A stretch of 64,000 bases of DNA from Clostridia bacterium (GTDB taxonomy: Bacteria > Bacillota > Clostridia > Oscillospirales > Acutalibacteraceae), in contig JAFXCH010000049.1 in the NCBI GenBank assembly GCA_017516485.1, forward strand, positions 40,910 to 104,909. Direction: 5' to 3'. The notes beneath the pieces are model-generated. The model was given only the letters and a program-made list of their open reading frames with translations, ran no database searches and had not been told where the DNA came from. This document shows, in pieces, positions 50,105 to 59,311 of this stretch. Every line of letters begins with the position of its first letter. The first letter of the stretch is position 1. Made by a program: the position numbers and the translations under genes.

Positions 50105-52047
50105 CAGAATATCACCTTTTCTGCATTCTGTCTGAGTATGAGACCGAGGAATTCATCAATGCTCATAGCGCCGATGTCACCTTCGCCTCTCTTGCGTACG
50201 CCGACTGTGCCTTCTTCGATTTCCTTGTCACCCATAACGAGCATATAGGGAATCTTCTCGAGCTGTGCTTCACGGAGTTTGTAGCCGAGCTTTTCGCTGC
50301 GGCAGTCAGCACTTACACGCAGACCTGCTGCGGCAAGCTTTTCAACAAGTGCGTTTGCTGCTTCGTGATGTCTGTCAGCAATAGGCATAATTCTTACCTG
50401 CTCAGGTGCAAGCCATACGGGGAATGCACCTACATACTTTTCGATAAGAAGAGCAAGTGTACGCTCATAACAGCCGATAGAAGTACGGTGGATGATGTAG
50501 GGATTCTTCTTTGTACCGTCTGCATCAACATATTCCATACCGAATTTCTCTGCAAGCATCTGGTCAATCTGGATTGTGATGAGTGTATCTTCCTTGCCGT
50601 GAACGTTTTTAATCTGGATGTCAAGCTTCGGACCATAGAAAGCAGCTTCGCCGATACCGATTTTGTACGGGATTTCAAGGTGGTCAAGAATCTTTGCCAT
50701 AATACCCTGAGCTTCATCCCACTGCTCAACCGTACCGATGTACTTATCTTTATCGTCGGGATCCCACTGTGAGAAACGGTAAGAAACGTCCTCGTAAAGG
50801 CCGAGAGTTTTGAGCATATAGATTGCAAGCTCAAGACAGCCTTTAAACTCGTCTTCAAGCTGCTCGGGAAGGCACATAAGGTGACCTTCGGAAATTGTGA
50901 ACTGACGTACACGGATAAGACCGTGCATCTCGCCGCTGGATTCGTTTCTGAAAAGTGTTGATGTTTCGTTGTATCTTAAAGGCAGATCACGGTAGGAGCG
51001 TGCTCTGTTGAGGTATGCCTGGTACTGGAAAGGACAGGTCATAGGACGGAGTGCAAATACCTCATCATCCTTTTCCTCGTCACCGAGTACGAACATACCG
51101 TCCTGATAATGATCCCAATGACCTGAAACCTTGTAAAGATCGCTTTTAGCCATATAGGGAGTTTTTGTGAGAAGCCAGCCCCTCTTCTGCTCCTCGTCCT
51201 CAACAAAACGCTGAAGCAGCTGAATGATTCTTGCACCCTTGGGGAGAAGAATCGGCAGACCCTGGCCGATAATATCTGAGGTTGTGAAGAGCTCAAGCTC
51301 ACGGCCGAGCTTATTGTGGTCACGCTTCTTTGCTTCTTCGATTGCCTCAAGATGAGCGTCGAGATCAGCCTGCTTTGTGAAAGCTGTACCGTAGATACGC
51401 TGAAGCATCTTGTTCTTGGAGTCGCCTCTCCAGTAAGCACCTGTTGCGGATGTGAGCTTGAAAGCCTTAACTCTTGATGTGTCGGGAATATGGGGACCTG
51501 CGCAAAGCTCGTCAAACTCGCCCTGCTTGAAGAAGGAGATGTTCTCACCTTTATCAGCGTGCTCTTTGATAAGCTCAACCTTATAGATTTCGCCCTTCTC
51601 TTCCATCATTGCAACAGCATCTTCGGGAGAAAGCTCATATCTTTCGAGAGCAAGACCCTCTTTTACAATTTTCTTCATCTCAGCCTCGATTTTCTCGAGC
51701 ACTTCGGGTGTGAAGGAAACATCACAGTCAAAATCATAGTAGAAGCCGTTATCGATAGCAGGACCGATAGCAAGCTTTGCCTGCGGATAAAGTCTCTTTA
51801 CAGCCTGAGCAAGGATATGGGAAGCAGTGTGGCGGAATGCCTTCTTGCCTTCTTCATCGTCAAACGTCAGAATCTCAACCTGAGCATCTGCATCAAGTGC
51901 AGTGCGAAGGTCGCAGACCTCACCGTTGACTCGTGCAACACAAGCAGCCTTATAAAGACCCATGCCGAGACTCTTTGCAATATCAGCAACGGTAGTGTTC
52001 TTTTCGTACTCCTTAACAACATTGTCTTTAAGTGTTACTTTGATCAT
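50104..52047 (-). CDS. thrS: Threonyl-tRNA synthetase
   Basis: A 647-aa class II synthetase. The order is an N-terminal TGS domain (1-62), an editing domain with HTASHILAQAV (about 73) and the later HxxxC partner, a catalytic core with motif 2 FRNESSGEMHGLIRVRQF (about 360), and a C-terminal anticodon-binding domain (from about 545). The zinc ligands Cys and His of the core lie in MTCPFQ and the HRTSIG segment. A T-box leader controls it. dut follows with overlapping codons. Confidence 0.97.
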   Translation of the reverse strand: MIKVTLKDNVVKEYEKNTTVADIAKSLGMGLYKAACVARVNGEVCDLRTALDADAQVEILTFDDEEGKKAFRHTASHILAQAVKRLYPQAKLAIGPAIDNGFYYDFDCDVSFTPEVLEKIEAEMKKIVKEGLALERYELSPEDAVAMMEEKGEIYKVELIKEHADKGENISFFKQGEFDELCAGPHIPDTSRVKAFKLTSATGAYWRGDSKNKMLQRIYGTAFTKQADLDAHLEAIEEAKKRDHNKLGRELELFTTSDIIGQGLPILLPKGARIIQLLQRFVEDEEQKRGWLLTKTPYMAKSDLYKVSGHWDHYQDGMFVLGDEEKDDEVFALRPMTCPFQYQAYLNRARSYRDLPLRYNETSTLFRNESSGEMHGLIRVRQFTISEGHLMCLPEQLEDEFKGCLELAIYMLKTLGLYEDVSYRFSQWDPDDKDKYIGTVEQWDEAQGIMAKILDHLEIPYKIGIGEAAFYGPKLDIQIKNVHGKEDTLITIQIDQMLAEKFGMEYVDADGTKKNPYIIHRTSIGCYERTLALLIEKYVGAFPVWLAPEQVRIMPIADRHHEAANALVEKLAAAGLRVSADCRSEKLGYKLREAQLEKIPYMLVMGDKEIEEGTVGVRKRGEGDIGAMSIDEFLGLILRQNAEKVIF

Positions 52048-52071
52048 CGTTTTTCATCCTTTCTGAAAAAT

Positions 52072-52343
52072 AAAAAACTTCACCTTGTACAAATAAGTAC
52101 AGGGTGAAGTACAATTTGCTATACTCCACGGTTCCACCCGTGTTGCGTAAAATTAATTACGCCGCTTTTTAAGCCTTAACGCAGCTTGTACGGCACAGCT
52201 TATTTGACTTTAGTCAACTTCGCAGGCACTCGGCAGTGGTCGTCATCGGGGTCGAATATCCGCCTCACAGCATATAGCGGACTCTCTGAAATCAGCCTTG
52301 TCGATGCACATTCTGCTTCAACGCTTTATATTATAATATATAA
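52072..52343 (-). promoter_or_regulatory. T-box leader (threonine) upstream of thrS
   Basis: On the - strand the leader has a stem I with AGAGAG and GTGAGG segments, the T-box sequence GGGTGGAACCGTGG (within 52125-52138), and a terminator (52077-52110 with a T run from 52076). A probable specifier codon ACC (Thr) is at 52238-52240 on the 3' side of stem I, followed by A. Uncharged tRNA-Thr should favour the antiterminator and let thrS-dut be transcribed. Confidence 0.9.
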
Positions 52344-52350
52344 CAAAGAG

Positions 52351-52379
52351 AATATAACACTTTTATTTTAATATGTCAA
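52351..52379 (-). promoter_or_regulatory. Promoter of thrS
   Basis: On the - strand a perfect TTGACA (52374-52379), a 17-base spacer and TATATT (52351-52356). It begins 10 bases after the stop of the upstream lipid kinase gene. Confidence 0.75.
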
Positions 52380-52388
52380 TAGTAAAAA

Positions 52389-53297
52389 TCAGTTTCTGTA
52401 TACCTTAATTACCTGCTTGCGGCAGTCAATTTCGGTAATCTTGTAAGCACCGCCGTATTCACCGTCAAGAGTCCAAGCAACTTTGTCTGCTTTACTCTCG
52501 ATAACAAAGTGGCTGCCCTTGGTAAGTGTAAACATATCCTCGTTGTAAGTATGGTCAATAAGCAATTCTTTTGCGCGTGATGTCCACATTTTTACACCGT
52601 GAGGCATCTGGGCGAGATTGAGCTCAAACAAACCGTCGTCAAAGTCGATATCCTCACGCTGATATTTGATTATACCGCCGATGTTGAGTGAACTTGAAAT
52701 TGCACCGAATGCGTATTCACCCTCGTAAACATCATTGTCACATTCAATTCTCATCGGAATAGGCTTGAAGCCGATAAGCTCCTTAAGACCTGAAGCAACG
52801 TAGGCAGAGTAGCCGAAAAGATTCTTTGACCACTGTGAAGTGTTGTACGAGCATTTGGTGAAAACACCAAACGAAGCTGTATAGCAGAAAAAACGGTCAT
52901 TGTTCATCTGACCCATATCGTGCAGCTTAGGTTCTACAGTACGGATAAGCTCGATTGCCTTAGGAGCATTTGTGGGAATGCCGAGGCTGTGAGCAAAGTC
53001 ATTTGTTGTACCGCTGGGAATGTAACCGAGAGGCACGTCAACACCTGACTGAAGTATGCCGTTGACGGTTTCGTTAAATGTACCGTCACCGCCTCTGCAG
53101 ACAATAAGGTCAAACTGTCCGGCCATATTTCTTGCATATTCCGTTGCATCACCACGTTTATGTGTGGTGAAAACAGTTGTTTCATAACCCGATCTTGTGA
53201 ATTCATCTGCAATATCAAGCAGCTGATTGCGTACAGTAAGTCTGCCGGAGCAGGGGTTGATGATGACAAGTACTTTTTTCCCTTTGTTATTACTCAT
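52389..53297 (-). CDS. Diacylglycerol kinase-like lipid kinase (DgkB/YegS family)
   Basis: A 302-aa kinase that phosphorylates diacylglycerol or a related lipid. NPCSGR near residue 15, the nucleotide-binding GGDGTFNETVNGI near residue 70, and PLGYIPSGTTNDFAHSLGIP near residue 95 are the family hallmarks. DgkB recycles diacylglycerol left by lipoteichoic acid synthesis, fitting the TagF-like gene elsewhere in the window. It is the last of three leftward genes after the M24 peptidase (12 bp). Confidence 0.9.
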   Translation of the reverse strand: MSNNKGKKVLVIINPCSGRLTVRNQLLDIADEFTRSGYETTVFTTHKRGDATEYARNMAGQFDLIVCRGGDGTFNETVNGILQSGVDVPLGYIPSGTTNDFAHSLGIPTNAPKAIELIRTVEPKLHDMGQMNNDRFFCYTASFGVFTKCSYNTSQWSKNLFGYSAYVASGLKELIGFKPIPMRIECDNDVYEGEYAFGAISSSLNIGGIIKYQREDIDFDDGLFELNLAQMPHGVKMWTSRAKELLIDHTYNEDMFTLTKGSHFVIESKADKVAWTLDGEYGGAYKITEIDCRKQVIKVYRN

Positions 53298-53309
53298 TGA
53301 AGCACATCC

Positions 53310-54386
53310 TTAATTATTGATTACGGTAAGCTCTTTGGGTGTGGAGGTGAGGTTTTCACAACCGTCTTCGGTTATCAGAAGCATATCCTCAATTCTTACA
53401 CCGAATTTTTCGGGAATATATATGCCGGGTTCTGCTGTGATTATATTGCCTTCACGCAGAGTATAATCGCTTTTGGGTGATACGGTGGGCTCTTCGTGAA
53501 TTTCGACACCTACGCCGTGACCGGTTGAGTGACCGAAATATTTTCCGTAGCCTGCTTCTTCTATAACGTTTCTTGCAGCAAAATCGACATCTTTCGCAGC
53601 GACACCTGCGGCAGCCTTTTCGATTGCTGCCTGCTGTGCCTCGAGCACTATGCCGTATATTTCAGCCATCATATCGTTGGCTTCGCCCATTGCTACAGTA
53701 CGTGTCATATCGCTGTGGTAACCGTTTACAACTGCACCGAAATCCATTGTAACAAAATCGCCAAATTCAATTTTTTTATCAGTAGGCACTCCGTGGGGCT
53801 GAGAAGTCTTTTTGCCGCTTACAACTATTGTGTCAAAAGATACCTTTTCCGCGCCGTTACGCAGCATATAGAAGTCGAGTGCGAGTGCAACCTCTTTTTC
53901 TGTCATACCGGGCTTTATGTATCGGATTGCGTTTTCGTAAGCTGCGTTAGCTATTGCCTGAGCGGCCTTGATGTTTTTAATTTCATCTTCACGCTTTGCA
54001 CTGCGCAGGTAACGTATCCATTTATCAAACCTGCTGTCAAAAACGGCATTGAAATTTTCTGCTTTGAACATCTTACTGTATTCACGCAGACCGCTGACAG
54101 TTACATAGTTTGCTTCAAGCGCAATATTGGAGCAGTTGAATTTTTTGAGATACTTGGGAATCTGCACCTTTGCATCTGTAAGCAGCACAACATCGCAACA
54201 GTCTATCTGAGCCTGGGCAGCTTCGATATATCTGCTGTCGGTGAGAAATACGTTACCGTTTTTAGATGCTATAAGGTAGCCGCTGTCGGCAGTAAAGCCG
54301 GTAAAATACTGCCTTGAAGCAGGGCTTTCTATGATGCCGCCATCAATATCCTTGGGCAGCATTTGTGTAAGTTCATACAGTTCCAT
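53310..54386 (-). CDS. M24 family Xaa-Pro aminopeptidase
   Basis: A 358-aa dimetal peptidase that removes residues before proline. The C-terminal pita-bread domain shows all five metal ligands: TMDFGAVVNGYHSDMTRT (two Asp), GHSTGHGVG (His), ITAEPGIYI (Glu) and GVRIEDM (Glu). The N-terminal domain (1-120) is of creatinase type. Length matches YpdF/PepQ-like enzymes. It begins 3 bp after the YqeG gene. Confidence 0.93.
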   Translation of the reverse strand: MELYELTQMLPKDIDGGIIESPASRQYFTGFTADSGYLIASKNGNVFLTDSRYIEAAQAQIDCCDVVLLTDAKVQIPKYLKKFNCSNIALEANYVTVSGLREYSKMFKAENFNAVFDSRFDKWIRYLRSAKREDEIKNIKAAQAIANAAYENAIRYIKPGMTEKEVALALDFYMLRNGAEKVSFDTIVVSGKKTSQPHGVPTDKKIEFGDFVTMDFGAVVNGYHSDMTRTVAMGEANDMMAEIYGIVLEAQQAAIEKAAAGVAAKDVDFAARNVIEEAGYGKYFGHSTGHGVGVEIHEEPTVSPKSDYTLREGNIITAEPGIYIPEKFGVRIEDMLLITEDGCENLTSTPKELTVINN

Positions 54387-54389
54387 AGG

Positions 54390-54908
54390 TTACACTCCGT
54401 TTTTTCTGCGCTCAAATTCTTCGAGCAGCTCTTTTTCGCCGTCTCTTGCTTTTTTGAAATAAAATTTAAATATTTTTTCGTCTCTTGCTCTGTCGGTGAA
54501 TATTGCCGTTGCACCCGCAGTGTTAGCGGCAAGCATATCGGTTTTCAGCTGGTCGCCGACCATAGCAAGCGAATCTATAGGTAAGCCTAACTTTTCGGCT
54601 GCACGAAGCAGACCGTCAGACTTAGGTTTCTTTGCGCTGTATATATATTCTTTGATGCCGAGCCGTTTTGCCGTAATATAAACCCGCGGTGCTATAGCGT
54701 TTGAAACAATAACAAGCGGAATATCTTCACTCTGCATACGCTGCACCCACTCCTTGACACCGGGTAGGGGAGTAAGCGTTTCATCGTATATGAGTGTGTT
54801 GTCAATATCCAGCAAAAGTCCTTTAATACCTTTTTGCTTTAAAAAGTCAGCAGTTATGTCACATACGCTTCTGAAACGGTATTTCGGCATATAGCGGTCA
54901 TCAAGCAT
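54390..54908 (-). CDS. YqeG family HAD-IIIA phosphatase
   Basis: A 172-aa HAD hydrolase. Motif I is LLLDIDNTLI with catalytic Asp34 and Asp36; IVSNA is motif II and MVGDQLKTDM is motif III. YqeG-type proteins are conserved in Firmicutes beside ribosome-assembly genes and are related to phosphatidylglycerophosphate phosphatases (GEP4/PgpP-like). Here it leads a three-gene operon with the M24 peptidase and lipid kinase, which is consistent with a phospholipid role. Confidence 0.9.
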   Translation of the reverse strand: MLDDRYMPKYRFRSVCDITADFLKQKGIKGLLLDIDNTLIYDETLTPLPGVKEWVQRMQSEDIPLVIVSNAIAPRVYITAKRLGIKEYIYSAKKPKSDGLLRAAEKLGLPIDSLAMVGDQLKTDMLAANTAGATAIFTDRARDEKIFKFYFKKARDGEKELLEEFERRKNGV

Positions 54909-54946
54909 AGTTATAATCCTTTGAAAATAATATGTAGCTTTTAAAG

Positions 54947-54976
54947 AAAAAAGACGGGCGTTGTTGCCCGTCTTTC
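54947..54976 (-). terminator. Terminator of rpsU
   Basis: Stem AAGACGGGC/GCCCGTCTT with a 6-base loop and six T on the - strand, directly after the rpsU stop. Confidence 0.85.
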
Positions 54977-54981
54977 GGTTC

Positions 54982-55158
54982 TTACTTATACTTGCGCTTG
55001 CGAGCAGCCTCTGACTTCTTCTTTCTCTTTACAGAAGGCTTTTCATAGTGTTCTCTTTTGCGAACTTCCTGAATAACACCATCTCTGGAGGTCTGTCTCT
55101 TGAACCTTCTGAGTGCGCTGTCCAAGGATTCGTTTTCTTTAACTTCTACTTTACTCAT
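54982..55158 (-). CDS. rpsU: 30S ribosomal protein S21
   Basis: A 58-aa, highly basic protein that begins [20 protein letters not shown] and ends in [11 protein letters not shown], the bS21 pattern. It sits on the small subunit near the anti-Shine-Dalgarno end of 16S rRNA. GAGGGAGGG lies about eight bases before the ATG. It has a strong promoter and its own terminator. Confidence 0.96.
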   Translation of the reverse strand: MSKVEVKENESLDSALRRFKRQTSRDGVIQEVRKREHYEKPSVKRKKKSEAARKRKYK

Positions 55159-55214
55159 TAACTATTCCCTCCCTCCGCAATTTGCAGGGGCAAATTTCTC
55201 ATTGTATAGATTGC

Positions 55215-55244
55215 ATTATACAACAGATACTTACAACTTGTCAA
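55215..55244 (-). promoter_or_regulatory. Promoter of rpsU
   Basis: On the - strand TTGACA (55239-55244), an 18-base spacer and TATAAT (55215-55220). Confidence 0.75.
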
Positions 55245-55279
55245 CAAGTTTTTTAAGATATTGGAATAAAATTTTCGAA

Positions 55280-56290
55280 TTATATCTGTTTGAAACCGAT
55301 TTTCTTCATGCACTTGTCAAGTGTACGCTGTGCAAGGCGTGATGCGCTTGCGGCACCCTTTGCCATACATTCGTTGACGTATGCTGTATCTGCAATAATT
55401 CTCTTGTAGTTTTCCTGCAGGGGACGAAGCTCTTCTACAACAGCTTCACCAACAGCAACTTTGAAATCGCCGTAGCCTTTGCCTGCAAACTCATTTTCGA
55501 TTTCTTCATAGCTCTTGCCTGTGCAGCAGGAGTAAATTGTCATCAGGTTGTTGATACCGTCTTTGCCGTCTGCATAGCGTACGCAGGCATCGGAGTCTGT
55601 AACGGCACTTTTGAACTTTTTCATTATTACATTAGGCTCATCAAGTACTGAAACGGATGCCTTGGGGTTGGGGTCTGACTTAGACATCTTTGATGTCGGG
55701 TCCTGAAGTGAAGTAATCTTCGCACCCTTCTTGCCTATGAAGGGTTCAGGCATTGTAAATGTGTTACCGTGGATGCCGTTGAATCGGTCCGCAATATTTC
55801 TTGTCAGCTCAAGGTGCTGTTTCTGGTCTGCACCGATGGGCACGAAGTTAGCCTGATAAAGCAGGATGTCTGCTGCCATAAGTGTCGGGTATGAGAAAAG
55901 ACCGACGTTTATATTGTCAGCGTGCTTCTGGCTCTTGTCCTTGAACTGAGTCATTCTTGAAGCCTCACCGAACTGAGTGTAACAGTTGAGAAGCCATGCA
56001 AGCTGTGAGTGCTGCGGCACATGGCTCTGCATAAATACTATGCTCTTATCCGGATCAAGGCCGTTTGCAAGAAGCAGAGCAAACATTTCTGTTGACTGCT
56101 TTCTGAGCATAGCAGGCTCCTGACGGACAGTTATTGCGTGAAGGTCGGCAACGCCGAAAAGGCAGTCGTAATCTTCACTCATAGCCTTCCAGTTTTTGAG
56201 TGCACCGAAATAGTTGCCTATTGTGGGCACTGCTGTAGGCTGTATAAGACTTAATACGCGGGGCTTACGCTCCGGAGCTTTGTTTTCCAT
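55280..56290 (-). CDS. trpS: Tryptophanyl-tRNA synthetase
   Basis: A 336-aa class I synthetase. The HIGH-type motif reads PTIGNYFGALKNW (about residues 22-34), and KMSKSDPN (about 201) is the KMSKS loop. VPIGADQKQHLELTR and the LLYQAN tryptophan-binding segment are typical of TrpS. No T-box is seen in the 18 bases between it and the upstream aminotransferase, so it is expressed from further upstream. Confidence 0.95.
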   Translation of the reverse strand: MENKAPERKPRVLSLIQPTAVPTIGNYFGALKNWKAMSEDYDCLFGVADLHAITVRQEPAMLRKQSTEMFALLLANGLDPDKSIVFMQSHVPQHSQLAWLLNCYTQFGEASRMTQFKDKSQKHADNINVGLFSYPTLMAADILLYQANFVPIGADQKQHLELTRNIADRFNGIHGNTFTMPEPFIGKKGAKITSLQDPTSKMSKSDPNPKASVSVLDEPNVIMKKFKSAVTDSDACVRYADGKDGINNLMTIYSCCTGKSYEEIENEFAGKGYGDFKVAVGEAVVEELRPLQENYKRIIADTAYVNECMAKGAASASRLAQRTLDKCMKKIGFKQI

Positions 56291-56308
56291 TTTTGTTTCT
56301 CCGTTAAA

Positions 56309-57493
56309 TTAATATTCTTTTGCAATATCTGCAAGTATGTTTACACCCTTGACGATTGCTTCATCGCTCGGTGTAGAGAAATTCATTCTGAAGCACTGTG
56401 TTGTAGCTGTCATATCGCCGAGGAAAGCTGAACCGGGTACGATTGTAACCTTGTTGTCAAGTGCTTTTCTGCAGTACTCTGCCATCGGGATATTATCGTT
56501 GAGTTTACACCATACAAACAGACCGCCCTCGGGACGTGTGTATGAAACATAGTCGAGTAATTTTTCTTCAACGAGGTCACACATAAGGTTGAGCTTTGAA
56601 CGGTACATATCTCTGATTTTGTTGATGTGCTCGTCAATATCGTATCTCTTCATCCACTCGTCAACGAGAATCTGTGAGAATACGGGTGTATGTACATCGG
56701 AAACCTGCTTGCCTACAGTCATTTTTGCAACAACGGGAGCGGGAGCTACGCAGTAGCCTACGCGCACACCGGGTGCAAGAATCTTTGAGAATGAGCCTGC
56801 ATATATAACGATACCGTCTTTATCAAGACTCTTGATCTGCGGTACGTCTTCACCTGTTACGCGAAGTTCTCCGTAGGGGTTATCTTCAAGAATCATAACG
56901 CCGTACTTCTTTGCAAGCTCGTATAAAGCCTTACGCTTCTCAAGGCTCATTGTGATTCCCGAAGGATTCTGGAAATTGGGTATTGTATAGATAAATCTTA
57001 CGTTTTTCTGTGTCGTGAGTGCTTCTTCAAGCTTTTCGATATTGATACCGTCGCTGTCGACAGGTACACCGCAGAGGTTAGCGCCGAATGAGCGGAATGC
57101 GTTGAGTGAGCCGACGAATGAAGGCTCTTCACATATAACCGTGTCCCCGGGGTTTACAAGCACTTTTGTTGCAAGGTACATTGTCTGCTGTGAGCCTGAT
57201 GTAATAATCAGTTCATCACTCTCTGTACCGATTCCGTATCTATCTTTGCTGAAATTACGAAGAGTTTCGCGAAGGGGAGCATAACCCTCGGTAATACCGT
57301 ACTGGAGTGCGGTAAGTGCGTGGTCGGCAAAAATGTCCTTTGCAATCTCTGCGATTTCAGCAGCAGGGAAAGATTCGGGAGAGGGATTACCTGCGGAAAA
57401 CGGGATAATTCCGGGCACACCGTTGTATTTGAAAAATTCTCTGATGAGTGAAGGCTGCAGAGTAGATATGCAGTCTGCAAATTTATAATCCAT
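56309..57493 (-). CDS. PLP-dependent aminotransferase, class I/II (2-aminoadipate/aromatic type)
   Basis: A 394-aa fold-type I aminotransferase. ITSGSQQTMYL (about residue 93), EEPSFVGSLNAFRS, IPNFQNPSGITMSLEKR (PLP contacts) and the Schiff-base Lys in GSFSKILAPGVRVGYC (about 230) place it in the LysN/ARO8-like group that accepts aminoadipate, branched-chain or aromatic amino acids. It lacks the DNA-binding domain of MocR regulators. trpS lies 18 bp downstream, which hints at aromatic substrates, but only by context. Confidence 0.88.
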   Translation of the reverse strand: MDYKFADCISTLQPSLIREFFKYNGVPGIIPFSAGNPSPESFPAAEIAEIAKDIFADHALTALQYGITEGYAPLRETLRNFSKDRYGIGTESDELIITSGSQQTMYLATKVLVNPGDTVICEEPSFVGSLNAFRSFGANLCGVPVDSDGINIEKLEEALTTQKNVRFIYTIPNFQNPSGITMSLEKRKALYELAKKYGVMILEDNPYGELRVTGEDVPQIKSLDKDGIVIYAGSFSKILAPGVRVGYCVAPAPVVAKMTVGKQVSDVHTPVFSQILVDEWMKRYDIDEHINKIRDMYRSKLNLMCDLVEEKLLDYVSYTRPEGGLFVWCKLNDNIPMAEYCRKALDNKVTIVPGSAFLGDMTATTQCFRMNFSTPSDEAIVKGVNILADIAKEY

Positions 57494-57519
57494 TGTTTAT
57501 ACACTTCTTCCGTTTAATT

Positions 57520-58341
57520 TTATTCTTCTGTATTTTCTTCGTCTTCCGCGGTTTCTCCGTCTACGGTTTCATCCGTTGTGTCTTCCGTCGGGTTTTCAGG
57601 TAAGGTTGCCGGTACTGTTGCCTGCAGTGTTACATTCGGCTCTGCATTTTCGGGTGCATCGGTTGCCTGCATTGCACTTATGTAGTAGCCGTTGCTGCTT
57701 TCACGCAGTGTTACCTTTACATATTTGCTCGGTTCAGGCTGAATGAAGTTACCTGCTTCATCCTGTGCCCATGCTTCTGCTGCAAGGTAGCCGACAGTGA
57801 GTACGACTGTGTTTGATGTCTTGTCAATCTCGGTTACTTTAGGTGTGTATATCGGCACTGTACCTGCAGAGGTGACAAGATAACAACGACTCTGCTCATT
57901 GAAAGTGAATTCGTCAAAGTGTCCCTTGACGCCTATATGTGTCGGTACAACATCGGTGCCGAACAGCTTTGTGAATTCTTTTTCAACATCTTCTGCGGGT
58001 ATCATAATGTTACCCTGGTCGTCTGTCTCGTACTTACCTGGATAAATTTCGTCGTTTTTGATAATGCTCCATACTGCACAGACAGTTAACTGATTTAAGT
58101 CGGCTGCAGATACGTCATCAAACATTTCGGGGTCATACATTACGACCGGGATAAGCATTTTTTCGTATTCTAATTTTTTTTCCGAGTTATCAGTCAGCTC
58201 TTTTATTGCGTTTATGCCGGAGCCTACAGCAAAAACAACACCGATAATTGCGAAAATAATTATTGTAAGTCCGAGCGGAAAAGCGAGCTTGTTCAGAGCT
58301 TTTCTTTTATTTACTTTATCTTTTTTATTCTCTTTTGCCAT
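57520..58341 (-). CDS. Membrane-anchored protein of unknown function
   Basis: A 273-aa protein with a basic N terminus (MAKENKKDKVNKRKAL), one transmembrane helix (about residues 22-45), an extracytoplasmic domain, and a Thr/Glu/Pro-rich acidic tail (from about 235). The fold of the domain is not recognised. The ATG at 58341 has AAAGGAAG upstream; the longer frame would overlap the upstream gene. It belongs to the leftward run from gltA to trpS. Confidence 0.65.
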   Translation of the reverse strand: MAKENKKDKVNKRKALNKLAFPLGLTIIIFAIIGVVFAVGSGINAIKELTDNSEKKLEYEKMLIPVVMYDPEMFDDVSAADLNQLTVCAVWSIIKNDEIYPGKYETDDQGNIMIPAEDVEKEFTKLFGTDVVPTHIGVKGHFDEFTFNEQSRCYLVTSAGTVPIYTPKVTEIDKTSNTVVLTVGYLAAEAWAQDEAGNFIQPEPSKYVKVTLRESSNGYYISAMQATDAPENAEPNVTLQATVPATLPENPTEDTTDETVDGETAEDEENTEE

Positions 58342-58360
58342 TTGTTTGTCTTCCTTTCGG

Positions 58361-59293
58361 TCAGGTTGCGGCAAGTGCAATCATTACCGGCATTGTAATA
58401 ATCGAGAAAAAGCTGACGAGGGCAACTGTTTTTGAAGCAGTACCTGTGTCAAGTTTATATTTACCTGCGAAGATTACGGTGTTGTTGGCACAAGGTGCAG
58501 AAGCTGATACAGCAATTGCGGTTGCAAGTACGGTTGGAATGTTGAACAGCTTGAATGCACCAATCATAATCAGCGGCACAGCAATCAGCTTGACGATGCC
58601 GACAAGATAAATGTATTTGTCGGTAAACATTGTTTTGAGGTCGGTGTGAGCAATATATGTGCCGAATATGAGCATCGCAAGCGGAGTGTTGAGCACGGCA
58701 AGGCTGCTTATGGGTGTTGCAATAACAGTAGGTAATTCAACACCGAAAAGATAAAGCGGCAGACCGATTGCTACACCGATTGTGCCGGGGTTGATAAACA
58801 GCTTCTTGAAGTCGAAACCGCCTTTTTCTGCCCCGATAATATATATGCCGTGGGTAAAGGAAAAAATGTTAAATATCATAATTACCGCAGAGCAGTAGAA
58901 AGTGCCTTGCGGACCGAGTACAGCCTGAGCAAGCGGCAACGCCATATAGCCGCAGTTGCCGTATATGCAGGCGTAACGGTAAATACCTGCCTTGGTATTT
59001 TCTGCTTTACGGAAAAACGGAAATACAAGAACAAGTACAATTCCTATCACATGTATTACAACGCCAAGTAGTGCTGCAATACCAAAGTTTTTAAGGTTTT
59101 CGGGTGAGTTATCAATTGAAAGAAAGCTGTTGACAATAACCAGCGGCGTTACAATGTAAAAAAGAAGGTTAGTGTTGAGCTTTGATGCCTTTTCGGTGTA
59201 AAGTCCGCATTTGTCGGCAAAGAAACCCACTGCGATAAGAATATAAAGTATAAATACTTGTTGTGCTGTAGTCAGCAGATTCTGAAGAAACAA
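58361..59293 (-). CDS. AEC (auxin efflux carrier) family transporter
   Basis: A 310-aa protein with ten hydrophobic segments in two inverted halves, as in AEC transporters. FADKCGLYTEKASKLNTNLLFYIVTPLVI (N-terminal crossover region, read here in two parts around residues 24-52) and YGNCGYMALPLAQAVLG (about residues 110-126) are the typical signatures. Bacterial AEC proteins carry malate, malonate or amino-acid derivatives. Substrate unknown; 18 bp after the membrane protein encoded upstream. Confidence 0.88.
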   Translation of the reverse strand: MFLQNLLTTAQQVFILYILIAVGFFADKCGLYTEKASKLNTNLLFYIVTPLVIVNSFLSIDNSPENLKNFGIAALLGVVIHVIGIVLVLVFPFFRKAENTKAGIYRYACIYGNCGYMALPLAQAVLGPQGTFYCSAVIMIFNIFSFTHGIYIIGAEKGGFDFKKLFINPGTIGVAIGLPLYLFGVELPTVIATPISSLAVLNTPLAMLIFGTYIAHTDLKTMFTDKYIYLVGIVKLIAVPLIMIGAFKLFNIPTVLATAIAVSASAPCANNTVIFAGKYKLDTGTASKTVALVSFFSIITMPVMIALAAT

Positions 59294-59311
59294 GTGAAAG
59301 CAAACCTCTCG

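Noticed and set aside
53529-54317. 262-codon + strand frame opposite the M24 peptidase
   Set aside because: Antisense shadow of a gene with all catalytic motifs; no start signal.
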